IMG/VR virus record: IMGVR_UViG_3300034023_001204
Span: 31,111-95,110 of that record
Direction: 5' to 3' (one strand)
Length of the DNA stretch: 64,000 nt
From: a virus
Part shown: piece after piece, positions 53,292 through 61,706 of the stretch
Position numbering within the stretch: the first letter of the stretch is position 1
How the letters are laid out: each line of letters opens with the position of its first letter
The notes under the pieces: generated by a model
Database searches by the model: none
What the model saw: the letters and a program-made list of their open reading frames with translations, nothing else
Told to the model about the DNA's origin: nothing
Program-made: the position numbers and the translations under genes

Positions 53292-53903
53292 TTATAAATA
53301 TCCACCGATAGACCATAGATCGTCTATCTTGAGAAGTATATTCTCGGGTAAAATCTCCCCTAGTTTTTCTTGTTTTTTCTTAAAGGGTGGTGTATTCCAG
53401 GCTTTACTTACATAATAGCAGAAGTTGGAATCTTTGTCTATTTGTTTTTTAATAACCTCTGGTGTGAAAAAGTGATGGGTTAGAATTAGTTCGGCATCTC
53501 CTGGTTTTTCTCTTTTGATCCACCTTAAAAATCCACTTAAGTTATATACATCGTGATAATTTCCAAATATGAAATTACCGTCTATTCTTTTGGGGGCACC
53601 TTCGAAAGACACTAAAGGATTTTCTTCACACCAAAAACTCAAATACACTATTTCTGGAGAACCCTCGAGTGTTCTAAGATTATTCCCTTTACAAGTGAAA
53701 TGTCCACCAATCTTACCGAATTTAAGTCCCAAAAAATTGTCAAGATTCTGATCATCACAATTAAAACCTCCCGTAACATCAATAAATCCTGTTTCTGGAT
53801 CTACTGACCAAGGACCACTGGCGCTTCTTGTTAAAAAATCTATTTGATCTTGTGTTAGTGAACTACTATTCTCAAATAATTTATAATTTCGTATATATCT
53901 CAT
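53292..53903 (-). CDS. Leucine-rich-repeat-like protein with a capsid-targeting-like N-terminus
   Basis: A 203-aa protein beginning MRYIRNYKLFENSS, where LFE-N fits the (L/I)xE proteinase consensus. Residues about 40-130 have phage-type leucine-rich repeats, each with a pattern like FxCxxNxLxxLEGxP: FTCKGNNLRTLEGSPEIV and FWCEENPLVSFEGAPKRI. The C-terminal part is helical. Repeats of this kind bind proteins. It lies just upstream of the 85-aa gene with a similar N-terminus. Confidence 0.7.
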   Translation of the reverse strand: MRYIRNYKLFENSSSLTQDQIDFLTRSASGPWSVDPETGFIDVTGGFNCDDQNLDNFLGLKFGKIGGHFTCKGNNLRTLEGSPEIVYLSFWCEENPLVSFEGAPKRIDGNFIFGNYHDVYNLSGFLRWIKREKPGDAELILTHHFFTPEVIKKQIDKDSNFCYYVSKAWNTPPFKKKQEKLGEILPENILLKIDDLWSIGGYL

Positions 53904-53907
53904 AATT

Positions 53908-53914
53908 CTATATA
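53908..53914 (-). promoter_or_regulatory. TATATAG box before the 53903 gene
   Basis: TATATAG, AATT, then ATG. Same type and spacing as the other late-type boxes. Confidence 0.5.
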
Positions 53915-54023
53915 TTATATTGAAAAGATTATTTGTAGCCTTCTAACCATGAGTTGGTAATTACACCCACAAAAAGTGGATAATTAATTTGGAATGAATG
54001 GTTGAAAATTGAATTTTTTTCCT

Positions 54024-54031
54024 TATCTTTA
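54024..54031 (+). promoter_or_regulatory. Host-type promoter before the nuclease-like gene
   Basis: TATCTTTA (near TAnnTTTG) lies 19 nt after a TTG (54002-54004) and 4 nt before the ATG at 54036. It differs from the consensus at the last base. Confidence 0.4.
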
Positions 54032-54035
54032 CTGT

Positions 54036-54668
54036 ATGGTTTCAAACTCGGTATATACTCAAAGTCAGGGTCACGGTTACTTCTGGGAGGATCAGATTCG
54101 TTCTATTTTTGGATTAGGACCCTCTGGTAATGACACCTCAAAGCATGATATTTCCCTTGTTCAAGAAGATATCTCAGTTAAAACGACTGGTGGTAAATCC
54201 GTCGGTATGGGTGATATTCTTCGTATCTGGGATTTGGATACTAATAAAAAACAAACACTCGTTATAGTAAGATACAAACAATTCTCTGGATACAAAAGAG
54301 TAGAAGAAGTTATTGAAATCAATTTCACCCCTCAACTAAGAGATTATTTTTTCGGAAGTCTCACCAGAGAAGAACTAATCCAATACGTAGAGTTGATTAA
54401 ATCTATCCCTAAAGGTAGATGTTCAAAATCAACTTCGGATCTCTACAAATCCATGAAAAAAAATCTACAAAAAACAAAAGATATGGGTATTATAATCAAT
54501 CCTAAAGTTGATTCGAAAGACCAGAGAAGGGTTCAATGTTCGATACCTGATATTGATAAACTTATTGAATTTTTCCCGAATTGTTTAGTCAGTCGTTATT
54601 CAACTGCTTTTTTCAGAGGACAAAGTTTCAATCCTATTTACGAATCCAATCGTAGAAAAGTTTCTTGA
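54036..54668 (+). CDS. Putative PD-(D/E)xK-type nuclease
   Basis: A 210-aa protein. FWEDQIRSIFGLGP (about 15-28) followed by KHDISLVQEDISVKTTGGKS (about 35-54) resembles the restriction-enzyme core in which a D and a downstream xxK motif bind metal. The middle has VIVRYKQF. An upstream TTG start at 54009 overlaps a promoter-like box, so the ATG at 54036 is preferred. It is convergent with the methyltransferase, 3 bp apart, and may form a restriction-modification pair with it. Confidence 0.5.
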   Translation: MVSNSVYTQSQGHGYFWEDQIRSIFGLGPSGNDTSKHDISLVQEDISVKTTGGKSVGMGDILRIWDLDTNKKQTLVIVRYKQFSGYKRVEEVIEINFTPQLRDYFFGSLTREELIQYVELIKSIPKGRCSKSTSDLYKSMKKNLQKTKDMGIIINPKVDSKDQRRVQCSIPDIDKLIEFFPNCLVSRYSTAFFRGQSFNPIYESNRRKVS

Positions 54669-54671
54669 AAT

Positions 54672-55460
54672 CTACAAAGAATTAATTTTCTCAATAAGTT
54701 CTACTTTTGAGATACTTCGTGGTCCAGAAGTATTATCGTGTTCCCACTTTATATCAGATATTTTTGTAAATAGATCCTGAGCATTTATCCGATCAGAGCA
54801 CTTCAAGAAATAGTGACTTTCTTTAGATAGTTCAGAGAAGTTCCAATTAGGCCTACCAGCGTAGAAACCAACGCGCCTTACCGCAAAATCTGGACTATCT
54901 TCTTTTTTAGTAAAGGTAAATAGAGATGAAGTTCTAGTTTCTATTGGTGAAAGTCTTTCTTCTTGTCTTAAGGTCCATATCTGAAAAACCGACGGAACAT
55001 CATATGAATTGCCGTCTACTAAAAAACTATCTTTCTCTAGATCGATAGAGAGCTCTAAATGGTAGTTTTTAGGTATTGATCGTTGTGTTGAGTCTTTTTT
55101 GAATGATTTGGGTAGAATAAAAGCAATTTTACCTGCGCCAAGAAGAGCTGCTTTTTTAATGAATTTTTTTGCCAGAGACGATTGTCTACCGAAAGGTGGG
55201 TTTCCGACTACTAAGATATTTTCATAAGTTTCAACTGGTTTCCATTCAAGCCAATCTTGTTGTATAATACCTTCACCTTCTGGTAATATATCCATAAAAA
55301 GATGTGGATATCTTTCCAACTTTTCTGAAAAAGCTCCGGCGCCCGCTGATGGTTCGATTACCAAATCAAATTCATCTAAATTCAAATGGGTTAGAATTTT
55401 ATCTACTACCTCGGATTTAGTGTAAAATTTATCAAGTTGAGCTTTATGAATTCTTTTCAT
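54672..55460 (-). CDS. N6-adenine-type DNA methyltransferase
   Basis: A 262-aa SAM methyltransferase. DLVIEPSAGAGAFSEKL (about 32-48) is motif I, ILVVGNPPFGRQSS (about 81-94) contains the catalytic NPPF, and IAFILPKSFKK (about 112-122) is a later motif. FYTKSEVVDKIL near residue 12 fits the start of the family. A TTG start at 55508 would add 16 residues, but the TATATTTG box lies over it, so the ATG at 55460 is chosen. It may modify phage DNA or partner the nuclease at 54036. Confidence 0.75.
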   Translation of the reverse strand: MKRIHKAQLDKFYTKSEVVDKILTHLNLDEFDLVIEPSAGAGAFSEKLERYPHLFMDILPEGEGIIQQDWLEWKPVETYENILVVGNPPFGRQSSLAKKFIKKAALLGAGKIAFILPKSFKKDSTQRSIPKNYHLELSIDLEKDSFLVDGNSYDVPSVFQIWTLRQEERLSPIETRTSSLFTFTKKEDSPDFAVRRVGFYAGRPNWNFSELSKESHYFLKCSDRINAQDLFTKISDIKWEHDNTSGPRSISKVELIEKINSL

Positions 55461-55495
55461 AGTTTTTTTATGATGTTGTTGGTAACTTGTTTGTA

Positions 55496-55503
55496 CAAAT
55501 ATA
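55496..55503 (-). promoter_or_regulatory. TATATTTG, host-type -7 box before the methyltransferase
   Basis: TATATTTG matches TAnnTTTG; a TTG lies 22 nt upstream, at the upper limit of the usual spacing. The leader to the ATG at 55460 is about 30-35 nt. Confidence 0.45.
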
Positions 55504-55550
55504 GACAAAAAATTTGATAAAACCTCAACACGACCACAAATATTTATACA

Positions 55551-55579
55551 AAAAAACCGAGAATAAATCTCGGTTTTTT
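55551..55579 (-). terminator. Rho-independent terminator after nrdB
   Basis: CCGAGA / TCTCGG stem with a 5-nt loop and T-runs on both sides; on the minus strand it lies 5 bp after the nrdB stop. It may also stop reads from the other direction. Confidence 0.8.
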
Positions 55580-55583
55580 CTTT

Positions 55584-56549
55584 TTAGAAATCTACTACAT
55601 CTAGATTTTCATAGTCGATATTTCTATCAGAGGGTTTTTTGTATTCTGAAACTCTGGCCTCAAAGAAATTAGTCTTACCTTGAAGTGATAACATATCCAT
55701 GAAATCAAATGGATTCTCTGAACCATAGGCTTTGGGACATCCTAGTTCAACTAACCAATAATCTGCTACAAACTCGATATACTGCTTCATTAGTTTTGAG
55801 TTCATACCGATAAGAGAGACCGGTAGAGAATCTTCTACAAATTCTTTTTCTATCTCAACCGCGTCACAGATAATCTCTCTGATCCTGTCTGGAGAAAGTT
55901 TGTTCTTTACATATTTCGTATAAAGAAGAGTAGCAAAACTGCAGTGTAGGCCCTCATCTCTTGAAATAAGTTCATTTGAGAATGACAAACCTGGCATCAA
56001 ACCTCTTTTCTTGAGCCAGAAAATAGAACAAAAAGATCCAGAAAAGAAAATACCTTCAACTGCCGCGAAGGCTATCAATCTTTCAGCAAATGAATCGGAC
56101 TGAATCCATTTAAGTGCCCAATCGGCTTTCTTTTTTACTGAAGGAATATTGTCCATAGCCTTGAATAGTTTTTCTCTTTCTGCAAGATCTTTGATGTAGG
56201 TATCAATAAGAAGAGAATAGGTCTCAGCATGAACATTCTCAATTGCTATTTGAAATCCATAAAAACAACGAGCTTCTGGGTATTGGACTTCTTTTAGGAA
56301 GTTCTCTGCGAGGTTCTCGTTCACTATCCCATCACTAGCAGCAAAAAAAGCCAACACATTCTTTATGTAAAATCTTTCATCACTATTCAACCTTTCATTC
56401 CAATCTGTCAAGTCTTGTGCTAGATCAATCTCTTCGGCTGTCCAAAAAGAATGTTCTGCTTTTTTATACATTTCCCAAATGTCGTGATATTTAACTGGAA
56501 AAAGCACGAATCTATCCGAGTTTTCCTGTAATATATGTTCTTGTTCCAT
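55584..56549 (-). CDS. nrdB: Ribonucleotide reductase beta subunit (class Ia-type)
   Basis: A 321-aa NrdB. The di-iron ligands and radical tyrosine lie in the expected order: acid region [13 protein letters not shown] (about 50-62), [13 protein letters not shown] (about 103-115, with the E-x-x-H pair and Tyr), [12 protein letters not shown] (about 161-172) and [11 protein letters not shown] (about 190-200, with E-x-x-H). It makes deoxyribonucleotides with NrdA, which is not in the window. It ends at its own terminator and is preceded by a TATATAG box. Thioredoxin (26417) may supply electrons. Confidence 0.92.
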   Translation of the reverse strand: MEQEHILQENSDRFVLFPVKYHDIWEMYKKAEHSFWTAEEIDLAQDLTDWNERLNSDERFYIKNVLAFFAASDGIVNENLAENFLKEVQYPEARCFYGFQIAIENVHAETYSLLIDTYIKDLAEREKLFKAMDNIPSVKKKADWALKWIQSDSFAERLIAFAAVEGIFFSGSFCSIFWLKKRGLMPGLSFSNELISRDEGLHCSFATLLYTKYVKNKLSPDRIREIICDAVEIEKEFVEDSLPVSLIGMNSKLMKQYIEFVADYWLVELGCPKAYGSENPFDFMDMLSLQGKTNFFEARVSEYKKPSDRNIDYENLDVVDF

Positions 56550-56564
56550 AAATTTTATTTTTAT

Positions 56565-56571
56565 CTATATA
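56565..56571 (-). promoter_or_regulatory. TATATAG box before nrdB
   Basis: TATATAG on the minus strand, about 15 nt before the ATG at 56549, in the 120-bp gap with the homing endonuclease gene. The rest of this gap shows nothing else clear. Confidence 0.4.
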
Positions 56572-56657
56572 TGATTTTTCTCGGAATGGTTGGTTCACAA
56601 AGCGAAGTTTTGAGAGTTTTTTTTCTGAACTTTTTTGTAGGTTGTGATAATAAAGAT

Positions 56658-56665
56658 TATATATA
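56658..56665 (+). promoter_or_regulatory. TATATATA box before the homing endonuclease
   Basis: TATATATA, GATT, then ATG. The spacing is the same as in the TATATAAG group. Confidence 0.5.
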
Positions 56666-56669
56666 GATT

Positions 56670-58436
56670 ATGGAAAATAATATCGAAAAAGATCTAGAGA
56701 CTATAGAAAACAAACTATTACTTGGTAGTGTAAAATCTTCTTGGGTCAAGAAAAATTATCCATCTTTATATGAATATCTCGAAAAAGTTGAAGGTGATAC
56801 ACTTTCAGAAAAGATTTATTTGTTGAAAAGACCAAGAGGTTTTTGTAAAACCTGTGATAGTAGAACTGAATTCTTATCTCTAAAAAGAGGATACCGGGAT
56901 TTCTGCTCGAAACTTTGCTCGAATGGAAACAAAGATTTAATAGACCAAAAGTTAGAAATTTTTAGACGAAATAGTTTAGAAAAATGGGGATATAAAAATC
57001 CTTCGTTGCATCCAGATGTTCGTCTAAAATTGATGGATTCTTTAAGATCTTTAGATAAAGATCAAATCTCTAAGAAAATTAGAGAAACTCTTCTAGATAA
57101 ATACGGAGTTGAAAACGTATCACAAATAGACGAGGTCAAGAAAAAAAAAGTAGAAACTTTACAAAAAAACTTAGGTGTTGATAATCCATTTAGATCTGAA
57201 GAGGTAAAGAAAAAGATTAAAGAGACACTTATCCAGAAATTCGGAGTAGATAGTCCAAGAAAATCCGAAGTGTTGAATAGAAAAGCCATAGAAACTACTA
57301 AAAGAAATTGGGGTGTTGAAAACTACACTCAATCACAAAAATACAAAGATGGTATTTTAGAAAAATGGCGAAAGGGAGAAATAAATTCAACTATTGGTCA
57401 GGATCCAAATTTTATTGAATATCTAGGAAATAGAACATACTTCTTAAAATGTGATCTTGGTAAAGATCACAACTACCAAATACATACACATCTGTATGGC
57501 GCTAGAACGAGAATAAATTCACCAAAATGTCTTATTTGTAACCCCTTAAATAATATTTCATCTACTAGTCAAATAGAAATTTTCAACTACATAAAATCTA
57601 TTTATAGTGGCGAAGTTATCTTAAACTACCGTGATGGTCTTGAAATTGATATGTATCTTCCTTCACTATCTATTGGATTCGAATATAACGGTCTTTACTG
57701 GCACTCAGAGATTTACAAAAATAAATCTTATCATTTAGATAAACTTGAGTTTTTTTCTAAAAAGAGAATCAGAATAATCCAGATTTGGGAAGATGATTGG
57801 TCACTAAAAAAAGATATCATCAAAAGTCAAATCAAAAACTGGATTCGAGTTTCTACTACTCGCATAAGTGCTAGAAAATGTAGGGTAAAAAAAGTAGATT
57901 CTGTAAGTGAATACAGAGATTTTTTAGATAAAAATCACATTCAAGGATACACATCTTCTAGTTTAAGACTTGGTCTTTATTACGGGGATCAACTAGTTAG
58001 CTTAATGACTTTTGATCATTTTTCTGGCAGAAAAAGGATGAAAGATGATGAATGGAATCTTTCTAGGTTTTGTAATATTTTAGATACAACCATACCAGGA
58101 GCAGCATCTAAACTACTTACCCATTTCGAGAGAGAATATAGTCCTAAACTTTTGGTATCTTTTAGTGATAGATCATGGTCACTAGGAACACTATATTACA
58201 GACTGGGATTCAATTTGGATTCTATAACCGGTCCAAATTTTAGTTACCTACTTGATGGTAGAAGACAAAATAAACAAAAATTTACCAAACAAAAATTAGT
58301 AAAAATGGGATACAATAGAGATTTATCTGAACATCAGATAGTTTTCGGGGAGTTTGGAGCTCTTAGAATATGGGATCTTGGACAAATGAAGTTTGTAAAA
58401 ACTTACTTTAAAAAAAAACATAAAATAATATTATGA
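56670..58436 (+). CDS. Phage homing endonuclease-like protein with acyltransferase-like C-terminus
   Basis: A 588-aa protein. A zinc-binding N-terminal part (CKTC and CSKLCS, about 62-88) is followed by repeated KYGVENV/NLGVDNP/KFGVDSP modules (about 140-235) that probably contact DNA. A Vsr-like nuclease core follows (IGFEYNGLYWHSE, about 333-345; IRIIQIWEDDW, about 367-377). The last 190 residues (for example GYTSSSLRLGLYYGDQLVSLMTF) resemble the GNAT-like C-terminal domain found in such phage proteins. A free-standing mobile gene, next to a GT2 gene whose start overlaps its stop (TATGA). Confidence 0.75.
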   Translation: MENNIEKDLETIENKLLLGSVKSSWVKKNYPSLYEYLEKVEGDTLSEKIYLLKRPRGFCKTCDSRTEFLSLKRGYRDFCSKLCSNGNKDLIDQKLEIFRRNSLEKWGYKNPSLHPDVRLKLMDSLRSLDKDQISKKIRETLLDKYGVENVSQIDEVKKKKVETLQKNLGVDNPFRSEEVKKKIKETLIQKFGVDSPRKSEVLNRKAIETTKRNWGVENYTQSQKYKDGILEKWRKGEINSTIGQDPNFIEYLGNRTYFLKCDLGKDHNYQIHTHLYGARTRINSPKCLICNPLNNISSTSQIEIFNYIKSIYSGEVILNYRDGLEIDMYLPSLSIGFEYNGLYWHSEIYKNKSYHLDKLEFFSKKRIRIIQIWEDDWSLKKDIIKSQIKNWIRVSTTRISARKCRVKKVDSVSEYRDFLDKNHIQGYTSSSLRLGLYYGDQLVSLMTFDHFSGRKRMKDDEWNLSRFCNILDTTIPGAASKLLTHFEREYSPKLLVSFSDRSWSLGTLYYRLGFNLDSITGPNFSYLLDGRRQNKQKFTKQKLVKMGYNRDLSEHQIVFGEFGALRIWDLGQMKFVKTYFKKKHKIIL

Positions 58437-59545
58437 AGTTTTCTATTAATACACAATTCTATAACCGTGGTCATAGAGTTGAAAAAATATATGAGCAAAT
58501 ATTAGATCAAACTTACAAAAATTGGGAATGGATAGTGACTGATGATTTTTCAGAATTTGATAGTGCAGAGGATAAATTGATAGAATTATCAATAAAAGAT
58601 CCTAGAGTAAAATACTTCAGACAATCTAGGAAAAAAGAGTGTCTTTATAATCCACAAAGAGGTAGTAGTGGTGACATATGTGTGACTTTTGATAGTGATG
58701 ATTATGCATATCCATCATTATTGGAAACTTACGCGCATTTTTTTGGAAAATACCCCCAAGTGACTGGGATTTCATGTTACACAAGAGAATTAAACAATGA
58801 AAACACATTTTTATCACCTTACCCATATCTTTATATAAATTGTAATTGCTCTAGTTCACCAACATTCGATACAAGACCTGACTTCAGGGCTTTTAGAAAT
58901 ATATTACCTGAATTCGATGATGGTTCAATGGATAGTTTCTACATTGATACTAATGTAGTTAGACATATTGAGTTCGTGGGTAAGTGGTTTCTTCTACCAC
59001 TAACACTTGGTGATTATTACATAAGCCAAGATAGTTGGTCCAAACAAACAATAACAAATGAACAATTGGTTAAAAATGAAGAAGAAAGACTAAGAATCGA
59101 AAATAAATTTCCAGATCTAAAAAATCCAAATAAATGTTCATTACTTCCCAATTATTTTCCAATTTATGATTTAACAAGGTGTTTTTATCTTTGTGGATCC
59201 AATCTGTCGAAGAGTAGAAATAATATTCTTTTTATATCTAGTGAATTGACACCATATAAAAGAATGTTATTGAAAGAACTTTTTTGGTTTCATAATTTAT
59301 TTTTTGATTACGACACAAATTTAACTTATAACGATATAGTAATTAATATCAGTCAGGATATCCTAACAGAATTACCAAATCTTATTACTAAAATAAAATC
59401 TCAACATTCTAATTTTTCTATCAATTTATATGTTTTGCATAAAAATTTAGATGCACAAGAGGCTGAGAAGACCATTTATAGTTTGTCACTTTTTTTTACA
59501 TTTAACCACATGTCAGGAGAATCATTCTATACTATCTATATTTAA
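58433..59545 (+). CDS. Family 2-like glycosyltransferase
   Basis: A 370-aa GT2 protein. FSINTQFYNRGHRVEKIYEQILDQ (about 3-26) is the start, WEWIVTDDFSEFDSAED (about 32-48) the first acid region, and ICVTFDSDDYAYPSL (about 81-95) the DxD-like site. Residues about 245-370 form an extra C-terminal domain without a clear match. It follows the homing endonuclease with overlapping start and stop. Donor and acceptor unknown. Confidence 0.78.
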   Translation: MKFSINTQFYNRGHRVEKIYEQILDQTYKNWEWIVTDDFSEFDSAEDKLIELSIKDPRVKYFRQSRKKECLYNPQRGSSGDICVTFDSDDYAYPSLLETYAHFFGKYPQVTGISCYTRELNNENTFLSPYPYLYINCNCSSSPTFDTRPDFRAFRNILPEFDDGSMDSFYIDTNVVRHIEFVGKWFLLPLTLGDYYISQDSWSKQTITNEQLVKNEEERLRIENKFPDLKNPNKCSLLPNYFPIYDLTRCFYLCGSNLSKSRNNILFISSELTPYKRMLLKELFWFHNLFFDYDTNLTYNDIVINISQDILTELPNLITKIKSQHSNFSINLYVLHKNLDAQEAEKTIYSLSLFFTFNHMSGESFYTIYI

Positions 59546-59650
59546 CTAGTTTAATTTTTAATATCTTCATAAAAAATTCAAATAGTTAGACTTTTTAGGA
59601 TCAAAAAGTTATTTGCCAAAAAATAGTTCAATATTTTCTTAAGTAGGATT

Positions 59651-60211
59651 TTACAGGTTGCCTAGGTTTTCTTGAAAAACTTTTATTTTTTCTACTAAAT
59701 TAGCAAGTGTCTCTACTGGATCCTCAACAGTTACACCACCTACTGAAATGCGTCCTGGTAAACTATCAGGAAATCTATCAGGATATACCTTTTTTAGTTG
59801 TTCTAGTGCTTTTTGTACTCCTAATTTTCTTCTTTCATTTTTGTATTCTGGGCCAGGATAGTCTTTATACTTGCATACTACGAAAGTTATTACATTAACA
59901 TCTTTCACCTTACGATTTCCTCCTAAACTTTTTGCAAAGTATACCGGAATCCGCATTTTTCCCATGTAGACATGGCCCATGCTAGGGTTATTGACCTCTG
60001 AAATAGAAATGTTCGGAGAATACATACTATCCCAATCTTGGATCTTTTCTATTAATTCAAAATATCTATTAATTACTCCTCCGTGTTGTTGAATGATAGT
60101 ATTTAATTCCATACATTTAGAAAAAAAACCTTCGTAAGTTTCCTCAATGTTAGGATTGAATTTAGCTAAATCTTCTTTGATTAGATTATTAAATTTTTTT
60201 AAGTGTTTCAT
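59651..60211 (-). CDS. Protein with a capsid-targeting-like N-terminus
   Basis: A 186-aa protein beginning MKHLKKFNNLIKEDL. IKE-D fits the (L/I)xE proteinase consensus of T4 head maturation. The body is alpha/beta (GHVYMGKMRIPVYF, then VITFVVCKYKDYPGPEY) and has no known family. The C-terminal end (VEKIKVFQENLGNL) is helical. It is isolated on the minus strand and preceded by TATATA and A-runs. Packaging into the head is inferred. Confidence 0.62.
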   Translation of the reverse strand: MKHLKKFNNLIKEDLAKFNPNIEETYEGFFSKCMELNTIIQQHGGVINRYFELIEKIQDWDSMYSPNISISEVNNPSMGHVYMGKMRIPVYFAKSLGGNRKVKDVNVITFVVCKYKDYPGPEYKNERRKLGVQKALEQLKKVYPDRFPDSLPGRISVGGVTVEDPVETLANLVEKIKVFQENLGNL

Positions 60212-60227
60212 TATTTATATTTTTTTT

Positions 60228-60234
60228 TATATAT
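60228..60234 (-). promoter_or_regulatory. TATATA-type box before the 60211 gene
   Basis: ATATATA on the minus strand followed by A-rich sequence, about 17 nt before the ATG at 60211. The gap 60212-60362 holds only this box, the next one at 60341 and AT-rich sequence. Confidence 0.4.
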
Positions 60235-60340
60235 TAAATTTTTTTTTTCATTTTTCAACTTTTTGGATTCTTTTTTGTCAAATTGAAAAAAGAAAATAAG
60301 GACTTCTGTGTAGTTCATATTTAAGTAGTTAAATTTTTAA

Positions 60341-60347
60341 TATATAT
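60341..60347 (+). promoter_or_regulatory. TATATA-type box before the neck-like gene
   Basis: TATATATCC then an A-run and CTAAC, about 15 nt before the ATG at 60363. Confidence 0.45.
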
Positions 60348-60362
60348 CCAAAAAAAACTAAC

Positions 60363-61124
60363 ATGGCCGTAGGATACAGCATAGAAGAACTCATAGATTT
60401 CGTGCAGAATGATATAACGATCGGTTGTTCACTACCGAAAGTTTTACCTGATACTGAGATCAGAAGATTCATAGAAACAAGAGCAAAAGAGTGGTTCTAT
60501 CAAAATTATCAATACGCTGTGTCTAAACAATATTATTTCGTAGATAAAACAGCTTTTACCACAGACGAATACACTAAATACAGACACATCGAACTACCTT
60601 GTGAGATTCAATCTATTTCGTATGTTTATCAAATGCGTGGTGATTCACTTCTACAATTAGGTATCAATACTCCTAACTTGAGTGTAAATCTAGGCGTTAC
60701 CAATCAACCTTATCTCTCTTCGTATGTCACAACTATTGGAGAGCTTGGTGTTTATAAAACGCTGATTGATAATCTTTCAGATATGATGAACCAGCTTAAC
60801 CTTTATACAACGAAGTTTCACTTCAACTATAGAACACATCGGTTTAATGTTTTAACAAATGTTAAATACCATCTTATCTTAGAGTGTTATGTAAATATCC
60901 CAGATGAAGATCTTTTTACTGATCCTTACTTTATTAAGTATGTTACAGCTTGGTCTAAATGGCAAATGGGTAATCTTACCGGTAGATATAGTATGCAGTT
61001 ACCTGGTGGTGTAACTATAAATAACGCAGATCTTGTTCAACAAGGTAAAGAAGAAATGAAGGAAGTAGAAGAAGACATTAAAGGTATGTCACAAGGTGCC
61101 TTCTTCTTTATGGTAAAAAGATAA
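60363..61124 (+). CDS. Putative neck/head-tail connector protein
   Basis: A 253-aa protein. SIEELIDFVQNDITIGCSLPKVLPD (about 6-30) opens it, with DPYFIKYVTAWSKWQMGNLTGRY (about 190-212) and TINNADLVQQGKEEMKEVEEDI (about 219-240) near the end. These patterns resemble neck or adaptor proteins of large T4-like phages (gp13/gp14 type), but the match is by memory of the pattern. A virion role fits the TATATA box and the position. Confidence 0.45.
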   Translation: MAVGYSIEELIDFVQNDITIGCSLPKVLPDTEIRRFIETRAKEWFYQNYQYAVSKQYYFVDKTAFTTDEYTKYRHIELPCEIQSISYVYQMRGDSLLQLGINTPNLSVNLGVTNQPYLSSYVTTIGELGVYKTLIDNLSDMMNQLNLYTTKFHFNYRTHRFNVLTNVKYHLILECYVNIPDEDLFTDPYFIKYVTAWSKWQMGNLTGRYSMQLPGGVTINNADLVQQGKEEMKEVEEDIKGMSQGAFFFMVKR

Positions 61125-61130
61125 CCCTAA

Positions 61131-61343
61131 TCAAGAGTGAATATACTTGATAATCGTGTCTTTTATCGGAAATCTAAAGATAGGAACTCTTCTTGCCATG
61201 TCATTTTCTTGATAAACTTCGTAAAAATGATGACCTGATGGTAAACTAATAGTAGTTATATCGGTGTAACTTCCTGAAATTTCTGGAAATTCAGAAGTAA
61301 CTTTTAGGGTGTGTTCTTTGGTGTTAAATGTTAGAATTGTCAT
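61131..61343 (-). CDS. Small hypothetical protein
   Basis: A 70-aa beta-rich protein starting MTILTFNTKEHTLKV. An upstream GTG (61385) would lengthen it by 14 residues and overlap the next gene by 29 bp; the ATG at 61343 is preferred. It converges with the neck-like gene, 6 bp apart. No family recognised. Confidence 0.5.
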   Translation of the reverse strand: MTILTFNTKEHTLKVTSEFPEISGSYTDITTISLPSGHHFYEVYQENDMARRVPIFRFPIKDTIIKYIHS

Positions 61344-61356
61344 GGTTTTTGTTTTT

Positions 61357-61662
61357 TTAATAGAATGAATACCTTTCACCTTCACGAATGCAGTAGATAG
61401 AGCAAGGTATTAGATTAATTTCTTCATCAATCTCTTCGATAGAACACCGTAATGTGCCGTCGATAAGTTCTTGATTTTCAATTTTACAGGTCATATTATT
61501 TAGACCTTTGAGAACTATCCAATTGGCTGAATCCTTTTCAATTGGAAGCTTTACCTTTCTTTTGAGCATTTTTCCTCTATCACCGAATTCGAAATAGGTT
61601 TTTTGGATAGACTCGATAAGAAGTTCTTGACTATCATAGCTCAGTTTGAGTTCGTATTTCAT
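61357..61662 (-). CDS. Small hypothetical protein
   Basis: A 101-aa protein with a beta-rich pattern (MKYELKLSYDSQELLIESIQ, then CKIENQELIDGTLRCSIEE), ending RYSFY. No family recognised. It has a TATATA-type box and A-run before the ATG, and is followed by the 70-aa gene 13 bp downstream. Confidence 0.55.
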   Translation of the reverse strand: MKYELKLSYDSQELLIESIQKTYFEFGDRGKMLKRKVKLPIEKDSANWIVLKGLNNMTCKIENQELIDGTLRCSIEEIDEEINLIPCSIYCIREGERYSFY

Positions 61663-61673
61663 AAAGTTTTTTT

Positions 61674-61679
61674 TATATA
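61674..61679 (-). promoter_or_regulatory. TATATA box before the 61662 gene
   Basis: TATATA then an A-run and CTTT, about 11 nt before the ATG. Confidence 0.45.
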
Positions 61680-61706
61680 GTTTTGGTTTTTTTTTAGATC
61701 GCTAAG

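Noticed and set aside
53281-53316. Upstream start for the 85-aa gene
   Set aside because: It would remove the targeting-like N-terminus from position 1, overlap the upstream gene, and ignore the TATATAAG box.
55461-55508. TTG start at 55508 for the methyltransferase
   Set aside because: The added residues are not part of the conserved domain and overlap the TATATTTG box.
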